Source: an uncultured Clostridia bacterium
GTDB taxonomy: Bacteria > Bacillota > Clostridia > TANB77 > CAG-508
Assembly (NCBI GenBank): GCA_944393505.1
Contig: CALYAK010000012.1
Location: 1-50,259 of the forward strand
Reading direction: 5' to 3'
Length of the DNA stretch: 50,259 bases
The notes below the pieces were generated by a model, which saw nothing but the letters and a program-made list of their open reading frames with translations, searched no databases and was not told the DNA's origin. The position numbers and the translations under genes are program-made. Every line of letters begins with the position of its first letter. Position 1 is the first letter of the stretch. Of the stretch, positions 19,478 to 25,921 are shown one piece after another.

Positions 19478-21364
19478 TTGTCTAATCAACAGTTAAACTT
19501 GAGAAAAATAGGAATTAAATTAATTATCTTATTGATTTTTCTATCATATATTATTTTTAGTCTAGGTGGCAGTGCATTTGCAATAACACAAACAAAAAAG
19601 CCGTATTCTGCAAATGATTTAGCCAATTACCCAGGATTTCAAGAAAAAATAGAAGCTTTAAAAGCAGCTCATCCAAATTGGAATTTTACGATTCTTTATA
19701 CCGATATCGATTGGAACGAAGCAATTCGCAACGAAACGACGGCTCGACATGGTAGAAGCTTAGTACCAGCAAGTAAGACAGGGGAATGGTTATGCCCTGT
19801 CTGTGGAGATATTTATGATACCGGGAAATGGTTGTGTGCATCAGATATTGCAGTTGCATATTACATGGATCCAAGAAACTTTTTAAATGAAGACTATATC
19901 TTTATGTTTGAAGATTTAGGATTTAATGCTACCAATCAATCAATAGAAGGGGTGGAAACCATTATAAAAGATGCAACTTACTTAGATGCACAAATGATTA
20001 TGAATGCAGCTAAAGATGCTGGAATTAGCCCTTATCATTTAGCTTCACGTATTGTACAAGAACAAGGAAATGGTTCACAAGCAAGCTCAACGGGAAGCGG
20101 AACTTATCCAGGATATGAAGGATTTTACAACTACTTAAATATTGGCGCAACAGGTTCCGGAGAAAATAATGTTATTACAAATGCCTTAGAATATGCTAAG
20201 TCACACGGTTGGACAAGTCCAGAAATTTCAATTCGTAAAGGAGCAGAGTATTTAGCAAAGAACTTCATCGGAAGAGGACAATCTACTTTATATTTACAAA
20301 AGTTTGATGTAGACAATCAAGAGGGAAGCCTATATGAGCATCAATATATGCAAAATATTATGGCGCCAGCTAGTGAATCTTCTAGCATTAAGAAGTCTTA
20401 TCAACAATTAGGAGCATTTGATAAAAATAGCAATTTTAAAATTAATTTCGTAATACCAGTTTATCGCAATATGCCAAGTACTCCTTGCAGAGAGCCACAA
20501 TCAAGTGGTGAAGTAATTGCAAATGACATTGTAACCGAAGATGTAGAAATTACCGGAGACGGAGTAAATGTTCGAAGTGAAAAGAGTACTTCATCTGAAT
20601 CAATTGCTAAATTAAATAAAGGAGATCGCGTTCTTCGTATCGAAAAAGCAAACAAAGAAATAAATGGATATAAATGGGATTGTATTGTTCTATCAGATGG
20701 TAGAAAAGGATATATTTCTAGTGGATATGTTAAAAAGATCGATACCATTACAAACTGCAATGAAACAGTAGAACTAACAGGAACTGGTGTATATGTAAGA
20801 AACGGACCAGGAAAAGATAAAACAACAGTTGTAACAAGCCTTTCAAGAGGTCAAACCGTAACACGTATTGAAAAAGGAAAATACAAAAATATTGATGGAT
20901 ATGATTGGGATCGAATTGTTCTATCAGATGGAAGATCAGGATATATTGCAAGTAATTATCTAGCTGTTGTAGAGAAATATACAGGAGATAATTTAAAACA
21001 AGACGGAGAGAATCTTGTTTGTGAACCAAAGGTCACAGTAGAAAATATTAAGAAAACCTATCCAAATGCTACTGTAAAAGATGCAGCAGGAAATGCTGTT
21101 ACAACAGGAAATATTGGAACAGGATATGTAGTAACAGTTGGAACAGCACAATATACTGTTGTAAAACGCGGAGATGCAAATGGAACTGGAGATGTAACGT
21201 CATCAGACTATGTAAGAGTTAAGAATTCTCTTAGAAAGAAGGAAACTCTATCCGAAATCGAAAAAGTGGGAGCTGATGCAAATGGAGATGGAGAATTAAC
21301 TTCTGCCGATTACGTAAAAATAAAAAATTTCCTTAGAAATAAAGAAACAATTAAAGTTAATTAG
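19478..21364 (+). CDS. Secreted glucosaminidase-like protein with two SH3b domains and a dockerin-type C-terminus
   Basis: 628 residues from a TTG start with AAGAGGAGGAG upstream. Hydrophobic residues ~12-34 ending GGSAFA form a signal peptide or anchor. Residues ~50-340 resemble LytD-type N-acetylglucosaminidases (LASRIVQEQGNGSQAS, NYLNIGATGSGENN). They include an unusual cysteine group (WLCPVCGDIYDTGKWLC, ~107-124) that could bind zinc. Two bacterial SH3 domains follow (~355-420 and 428-500), each with GDRVLRI/GQTVTRI and DGR-GYI. The last ~65 residues hold two calcium-loop repeats (GDANGTGDVTSSDYV, DANGDGELTSADYV) typical of type I dockerins. Likely role: cell-wall remodelling. No cohesin is visible nearby. 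Confidence 0.85.
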   Translation: MSNQQLNLRKIGIKLIILLIFLSYIIFSLGGSAFAITQTKKPYSANDLANYPGFQEKIEALKAAHPNWNFTILYTDIDWNEAIRNETTARHGRSLVPASKTGEWLCPVCGDIYDTGKWLCASDIAVAYYMDPRNFLNEDYIFMFEDLGFNATNQSIEGVETIIKDATYLDAQMIMNAAKDAGISPYHLASRIVQEQGNGSQASSTGSGTYPGYEGFYNYLNIGATGSGENNVITNALEYAKSHGWTSPEISIRKGAEYLAKNFIGRGQSTLYLQKFDVDNQEGSLYEHQYMQNIMAPASESSSIKKSYQQLGAFDKNSNFKINFVIPVYRNMPSTPCREPQSSGEVIANDIVTEDVEITGDGVNVRSEKSTSSESIAKLNKGDRVLRIEKANKEINGYKWDCIVLSDGRKGYISSGYVKKIDTITNCNETVELTGTGVYVRNGPGKDKTTVVTSLSRGQTVTRIEKGKYKNIDGYDWDRIVLSDGRSGYIASNYLAVVEKYTGDNLKQDGENLVCEPKVTVENIKKTYPNATVKDAAGNAVTTGNIGTGYVVTVGTAQYTVVKRGDANGTGDVTSSDYVRVKNSLRKKETLSEIEKVGADANGDGELTSADYVKIKNFLRNKETIKVN

Positions 21365-21374
21365 AGGAGGTTTT

Positions 21375-22895
21375 ATGAAAAAAAATTTAAAACTATTAGT
21401 AGTTCTAGTCCTTATGATAGGACTAATCCTACTTTTTCAGAATATGTCTTATGCTGCAACACTTACGTCTTCTGTAAATAAGACTACAGTAACAGTGGGT
21501 GATACAGTCACTTTGACTTTAAATGCCAACAATATTGCAGGTAATTACCGTGTAACAATAAGCGATACTTCAAAATTAAGTGTGTCAAGCGGATCTACTT
21601 GGAATTGGCTTGAAGATGAATCTACAACAATCGTACTAAAAGCAAATGCTGTGGGAACAGCAACAATAACAGTAACACCGGAAGATATGACAGACTTAGA
21701 TGATAGTACGGCTAAGGTAACAGGAACGAAAAGTTATACCATAACCGTAAAAGCTAAAGAAGAGACGCCTGCAACGGATCCTGGAACAACAACCAATAAT
21801 GGTGGTAGCACAAGTAATAATGGGGGAAGTACAACCAGTGCACCAACCTTCACATCTGTAAATGAAACAGTATATGCAACAGCAACCGTTAACGTAAGAG
21901 AAAGTTATAGTTCTAGTAGTAGTAAATTAGGGAGTTTAAATGCTGGTGATTCTGTAACAAGAACGGGTAGAGGTTCAAATGGTTGGAGTAGGATTACATT
22001 TAATGGAAAAACAGCCTATGTTAGCTCAAGCTATTTAACAACAACAAAACCAGAAAAATCAAATAATAAAGCATTAAGTTCTTTAACAGTAACACCAGGT
22101 ACACTTTCTCCAGAATTTGATGCAGAAACAACAAACTATGAAATGACTGTAGATCTTTCTGTAACAGAAATAAAAGTAGATGCAGTAGCTGCAGATGAAA
22201 AAGCAAAAGTAGAAGTAACAGGAAACACAGAATTAAAAGAAGGTGAAAATACCATTACCATTAAAGTAACAGCAGAAGATGAAACGGTTCGAAACTATAT
22301 TATAACGGTTACAAAGAAAGCGGAAGAACCGATTGGATTAGCTACGCTGACATTAAAAAACGGAAAATTAACACCAGCTTTTCAAAAAGATGTCTATACT
22401 TATGAAGTTACTTTAACAGAGGATTTAAGTGAAATAGAAATTGATGCAATCGCTTCTATTGAAGGTGCTTCGGTAGAAGTAATAGGAAATGAAAATTTAA
22501 CCGATGGATCGATTATTAAAATCTTAGTTTACTCTGGTGAAAAAGATGCAGAAGATACAGTTATTACGGAATATCAAATTACAATTAGGAAAAATCTTGC
22601 TGGATCAGTAGTGGAAACAGAAGGAGAAGTAGCACTATTATCTCAAAATCATCTTTTATATATAGCAACAATTGTTTTAGTAACGATTGCAATTATTGCC
22701 TTATTAATAGCTCGTTATTTCACAACAAAAGGTGAGAAAGAAGAGCAAAATGAAGTGCCAGACCTACAAGAAACAATTGGAAAAAAAGAAGAAAATGAAG
22801 AAGTTGAAAAAGAAAAAATAGAAGAACCAGAACAAACGGAAGAAGTAGAAACTTCGGAAAAAAGAGGAAAAAGCAAAGGAAAACATTCGATCTAA
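21375..22895 (+). CDS. Membrane-anchored surface protein: Big2-like, SH3b and two cadherin-like beta-sandwich domains
   Basis: 506 residues. Signal peptide 1-28 (LVVLVLMIGLILLF...SYA). Residues ~29-125 form a Big2-like domain (TVTVGDTVTLTLNANN, GTATITVTPED), then a Gly/Asn/Ser/Thr linker and an SH3b domain (~162-220, ATVNVRESYSSSS). Two cadherin-like repeats follow at ~230-315 and 320-400 (ALSSLTVTPGTLSPEFD, LATLTLKNGKLTPAFQ). A transmembrane helix lies at ~425-447, with an acidic Glu/Lys cytoplasmic tail. The gene starts 10 nt after the previous stop with AGAGGAGG, so the two are cotranscribed; together they look like a wall hydrolase and its partner. The terminator was the target of the downstream IS element. 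Confidence 0.85.
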   Translation: MKKNLKLLVVLVLMIGLILLFQNMSYAATLTSSVNKTTVTVGDTVTLTLNANNIAGNYRVTISDTSKLSVSSGSTWNWLEDESTTIVLKANAVGTATITVTPEDMTDLDDSTAKVTGTKSYTITVKAKEETPATDPGTTTNNGGSTSNNGGSTTSAPTFTSVNETVYATATVNVRESYSSSSSKLGSLNAGDSVTRTGRGSNGWSRITFNGKTAYVSSSYLTTTKPEKSNNKALSSLTVTPGTLSPEFDAETTNYEMTVDLSVTEIKVDAVAADEKAKVEVTGNTELKEGENTITIKVTAEDETVRNYIITVTKKAEEPIGLATLTLKNGKLTPAFQKDVYTYEVTLTEDLSEIEIDAIASIEGASVEVIGNENLTDGSIIKILVYSGEKDAEDTVITEYQITIRKNLAGSVVETEGEVALLSQNHLLYIATIVLVTIAIIALLIARYFTTKGEKEEQNEVPDLQETIGKKEENEEVEKEKIEEPEQTEEVETSEKRGKSKGKHSI

Positions 22896-22898
22896 AAA

Positions 22899-22929
22899 AG
22901 AAAAGCTATCAAATTTGATAGCTTTTTAC
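22899..22929 (+). terminator. Terminator after the cadherin-like protein gene
   Basis: AAAAGCTATCAAATTTGATAGCTTTT, strong stem; its T-tract is the start of the 27-bp IS target duplication. Confidence 0.9.
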
Positions 22930-22949
22930 TTTTCTTATACAAAATTACT
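22923..22949 (+). repeat. Left copy of the 27-bp IS target-site duplication
   Basis: The 27 bases starting TTTTTAC and ending AAATTACT are identical to 24534-24560. Confidence 0.9.
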
Positions 22950-24533
22950 GTCAATCATTTTTGAAAATGTCTCAAAATTTTTTTAACATTAGCACTAATT
23001 TTAATAGAATTAGTGCTAAAATTTTAGTTTAAGAAACGTTTTCTAAACGATGTTCTTGTTTTTCAATAAAATCTTCAAATAGTTTTTTCTTCCAAGGATG
23101 CGTCATTGGTGGAATATAGATTTTCTTAGGTTTTGTTTCCACAATTTCATCAAAGTTTTCAGAAACAGCTTGAACTTCTGGGATTTCTTCCAAAGCAAAT
23201 ACAGTATCATTAACTGTTGCATACAGTTGATGATCAAAGGACTTAATAACAATACAAGTTGTTCCATGATTAAAGTAGATAGGTGTATTTAGACGATTTA
23301 CCAGTCTGTAGTATTTGTTGTTGAATTTAATGGAATGACCTTTATCAATAATTCTTTTAGTTAAAACAGCTAATGTTAAGTTAATTTTCTTCTCATCTAG
23401 TTGCTTTTCAAATACAGATTTGGTATGATTAATGCATAAAGCAAACTGTTTATTGAATTTTTTGATGTAATTTACTAAGAATTGATTAGCTTGTTCAATA
23501 GTAGTAATGCCAGCTAATCTAAGTTCTTGTGGCAGTCGCTGTTGTAAGGTTTGAAAAGCCCTTTCAATGCGAGGTTTAAATTCAGGAACAGAGCTTGTTT
23601 CAAGCTGAATGCCTAATTGGGAACAGGCATAAGCAAATTGAGTAAAGGTATCTTCTTCGAGTAGAGAAGAGCCTTTTCTTTTGTACTCAAATACTGTTCT
23701 TTTGTCGGTTTTAAATTTGTAAGGAATACCAAATTCCAATAATATTTGTTTAGTAATGTTGTAATAGCCATTTAGTGTTTCTTGATCATCAAAATAAAGA
23801 GCAAGAAGGTTACCAGTAGCATCGTCAATAGCAGCATGGAGAGTAGTTTTTGTATTACCAAACCAAAGATGTATACAAGCATCCATTTGAATTTCTTCCC
23901 CGAAATATTGGCACCTAGGCTGTCTAGGATGGGCATCTTCAATAGCAACGATGTTGGCTTGTATATTTTCTTTTTCAGATTTAGTTTTAGCTCTTTTTTG
24001 TTCTTCTAAAAGTTGCTTTCTTAATCGTTTTCTAGTAGATTTATGACTTCTTGGAGATAAGATATATTTATCTCTCAAAAGTACTCTAACTTCATCGATT
24101 GATACAAAGATATTTTCTCTTTCAGCCAAAAATTCAGTGAATACGGTGTAATTACAATCATAGTATTTTGAAAGATACAACTGTTCAATTTCGTCTTTTA
24201 ATTCAACTGGTAAAGCTTTTACAGGAACTCTACCACGATTTCCATGTATAAAGAATTCCTTTCCTTTTGCTTTGTAACCTGCAATCATTCTATCAATACT
24301 TCTAACGCTACAATTCAGTTTAATTGCAGCTCTTTTTTTGTTGCCATTTGTTTCTATTAATTTTTTTATGGTTAAATATTTGATTTCTTCTTTCATTCTT
24401 AACTCAACTTTCTTCATATGTTCTCCTTGAATTTAAAAGATATATAAATTATATCATTTAAGAGAACAATTATTTTTTAGTTGAGACATTTTCTAAAATG
24501 AATTATCAAGACAATATCATAAATGAATTAGAC
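22950..24533. mobile_element. IS1202-like (ISNCY group) insertion sequence, 1584 bp
   Basis: The element begins GTCAATCATTTTTGAAAATG and ends in the inverse ...TGAATTAGAC, holds one transposase gene on the minus strand, and is flanked by perfect 27-bp direct repeats. IS1202 is known for ~27-bp target duplications, which agrees with the transposase family. The right end contains two tandem, diverged copies of the terminal inverted repeat: 24508-24533 (outer, less similar) and 24481-24507 (inner, sharing GAAAATGTCTCAA with the left end). Perfect target repeats suggest recent insertion. Confidence 0.85.
23029..24417 (-). CDS. ISNCY/IS1202-type DDE transposase
   Basis: 462 residues, intact. An N-terminal helix-turn-helix of the kind used for terminal-repeat binding (NGNKKRAAIKLNCSVRSIDR) is followed by a basic linker. 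The DDE core has QMDACIHLWFGNTKT (first Asp), TDKRTVFEYK (second Asp) and PRIERAFQTLQQRLP (Glu). A C-terminal beta-rich domain completes it. ATG 24417 is preceded by AAGGAGAACAT. Codon use resembles the host, with no CGG codon. It cuts and joins the element's ends and makes the long target duplication seen here. Confidence 0.92.
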   Translation of the reverse strand: MKKVELRMKEEIKYLTIKKLIETNGNKKRAAIKLNCSVRSIDRMIAGYKAKGKEFFIHGNRGRVPVKALPVELKDEIEQLYLSKYYDCNYTVFTEFLAERENIFVSIDEVRVLLRDKYILSPRSHKSTRKRLRKQLLEEQKRAKTKSEKENIQANIVAIEDAHPRQPRCQYFGEEIQMDACIHLWFGNTKTTLHAAIDDATGNLLALYFDDQETLNGYYNITKQILLEFGIPYKFKTDKRTVFEYKRKGSSLLEEDTFTQFAYACSQLGIQLETSSVPEFKPRIERAFQTLQQRLPQELRLAGITTIEQANQFLVNYIKKFNKQFALCINHTKSVFEKQLDEKKINLTLAVLTKRIIDKGHSIKFNNKYYRLVNRLNTPIYFNHGTTCIVIKSFDHQLYATVNDTVFALEEIPEVQAVSENFDEIVETKPKKIYIPPMTHPWKKKLFEDFIEKQEHRLENVS

Positions 24534-24560
24534 TTTTTACTTTTCTTATACAAAATTACT
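24534..24560 (+). repeat. Right copy of the 27-bp IS target-site duplication
   Basis: Identical to 22923-22949; its last T is the first base of the -35 box of the tRNA-Thr promoter. Confidence 0.9.
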
Positions 24561-24588
24561 TGAAAAAAGAAAAAAATCAGTATATAAT
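24560..24588 (+). promoter_or_regulatory. Promoter for tRNA-Thr
   Basis: TTGAAA at 24560-24565, 17-nt spacer, TATAAT at 24583-24588, 12 nt before the tRNA. Confidence 0.75.
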
Positions 24589-24600
24589 AAAACTTGACTT

Positions 24601-24676
24601 GCTACTGTAGCTCAGTTGGTAGAGCAACAGATTCGTAACCTGTAGGTCGGCAGTTCGATTCTGCCCAGTAGCTCCA
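24601..24676 (+). tRNA. tRNA-Thr (anticodon CGT)
   Basis: 76 nt with encoded CCA. Acceptor GCTACTG pairs with CAGTAGC, with discriminator T. The D-arm is GCTC...GAGC, the anticodon loop TTCGTAA gives CGT (reads ACG), and the T-arm GGCAG-TTCGATT-CTGCC is perfect. The anticodon stem has an A-C mismatch at 31-39. A terminator hairpin follows immediately. Confidence 0.92.
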
Positions 24677-24679
24677 TAT

Positions 24680-24725
24680 GAAAACAACTTACGAAATGAT
24701 ATTCATTCGTAAGTTGTTTTTTTAT
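24680..24725 (+). terminator. Terminator after tRNA-Thr
   Basis: AAACAACTTACGAA pairs with TTCGTAAGTTGTTT, followed by a T-run. Confidence 0.9.
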
Positions 24726-24730
24726 AAAAA

Positions 24731-24890
24731 ATATCGAACAGGTTCTTAAATTTAGAAGATTACTGAGTAGCTCAGCAGTCACAATATTGGTAGTCTATGT
24801 AGGTATCGAAATGTCCTTGATCCTCTTGAAGTGTAACCGCAGGAATGATTTTTGAACGGTTGACGTAATTTTCGATATGTTTTTCGTTTT
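24731..24890 (+). ncRNA. Possible structured RNA of unknown class upstream of ftsY
   Basis: ATATCGAA (24731) and TTCGATAT (24871) form a perfect closing helix, followed by a T-rich tail. Inside are CTGAG-TAG-CTCAG (near 24764-24776) and AACCG...CGGTT (24835-24861). The 160 nt are more GC-rich than flanking spacer and have no ORF. It does not show the SRP RNA tetraloop or RNase P signatures. The segment TTGAAGTGTAACC (24826-24838) also occurs in the OLE-like RNA at 17185. Class unknown. Confidence 0.35.
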
Positions 24891-24997
24891 TTATTAAAAG
24901 GAAAAGTAAATTTTTCCAGATATATCTACCTTTTTTAGGAAAATTATGGTATACTTAAAATATTCGTAAAGAAAAAAGAGATTTAGAGGTAAAACAA

Positions 24998-25903
24998 ATG
25001 GGATTTTTTGAAAAATTAAAAAGTGGATTAAGTAAAACAAAAACATCATTTGATGAAAAAATAAATCAAGTATTTACTCCATTTCGAAAAGTAGACGAGG
25101 AGTTATTAGAAGAGTTAGAAGAAGCTTTAATTATGTCCGATATTGGAGTGGATACTTCTGTAAAAATTGTTTCAAACTTAAGAAATCGAATTAAAAAAGA
25201 AAATATTACAGAAGAAGAGAAAGTAAAAGAAGCTCTTCGAGATGAAATGAAACAAATCTTAGATCGAATTGATCATTCTTTAGACTTAACAACAAAACCA
25301 ACAGTTATTTTAATTGTTGGGGTTAATGGAGTAGGAAAAACGACTTCCATTGGCAAAATTGCGAATCGATTAAAGCAGAACGGAAAAAAAGTTGTCATTG
25401 CAGCAGCTGATACTTTCCGAGCAGCAGCAGTAGAGCAAGTAGAGATCTGGGCTAATCGAGCAGGATGTAAATTGGTAAAAAGACAGGAAGGAACGGATCC
25501 TGCATCTGTTGTATTTGATGCAATTCAAGAAACGAAAAAAGAAGAGGCAGATGTTTTAATTTGCGATACAGCAGGAAGATTACATAACAAAAAATATCTA
25601 ATGGACGAATTAATTAAGATTAAAAAAGTAATTGATCGCGAGTTACCAGATAGCCATAAAGAAGTTTTAATGGTATTAGATGCAACCACTGGACAAAATG
25701 CGATTATGCAAGTAAAAGCGTTTAAAGAAACCGTTGATATTAATGGTATAATTTTAACAAAATTAGATGGAACAGCAAAAGGTGGAGTAGTACTTGGAAT
25801 TGTAGATGAAAATGATATTCCGGTTAAATTTGTTGGAGTAGGAGAACAGATTGATGATATGCAAGAATTTAATAGCGAAGATTTTGTAAAAGCGTTGATT
25901 TAA
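24998..25903 (+). CDS. ftsY: Signal recognition particle receptor FtsY
   Basis: SRP-type GTPase that docks ribosome-SRP complexes at the membrane. 301 residues: the short Firmicutes form without the long acidic A-domain. It has the N-domain helices, G1 GVNGVGKTT, the insertion-box region DTFRAAAVEQ, G3 DTAGR, G4 TKLDGTAKGG and the closing FVGVGEQIDDMQEF. The ATG is preceded by TTAGAGG. It lies 18 nt upstream of the UPF0182 gene. Confidence 0.97.
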   Translation: MGFFEKLKSGLSKTKTSFDEKINQVFTPFRKVDEELLEELEEALIMSDIGVDTSVKIVSNLRNRIKKENITEEEKVKEALRDEMKQILDRIDHSLDLTTKPTVILIVGVNGVGKTTSIGKIANRLKQNGKKVVIAAADTFRAAAVEQVEIWANRAGCKLVKRQEGTDPASVVFDAIQETKKEEADVLICDTAGRLHNKKYLMDELIKIKKVIDRELPDSHKEVLMVLDATTGQNAIMQVKAFKETVDINGIILTKLDGTAKGGVVLGIVDENDIPVKFVGVGEQIDDMQEFNSEDFVKALI

Positions 25904-25921
25904 AAAAGAAAGGATGAAAAC

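Noticed and set aside
24601..24676. The tRNA-Thr as a frameshift-suppressor tRNA with an enlarged anticodon loop
   Set aside because: The 31-39 A-C mismatch could widen the loop, but the 7-nt loop with CGT and the rest of the molecule fit an ordinary tRNA-Thr. Nothing ties it to CGG.
24820..24862. T-box-like sequence (GTGTAACCGC) upstream of ftsY
   Set aside because: Only a short match to the T-box antiterminator consensus. No Stem I AGTA/specifier pattern is visible, and ftsY is not a T-box target.
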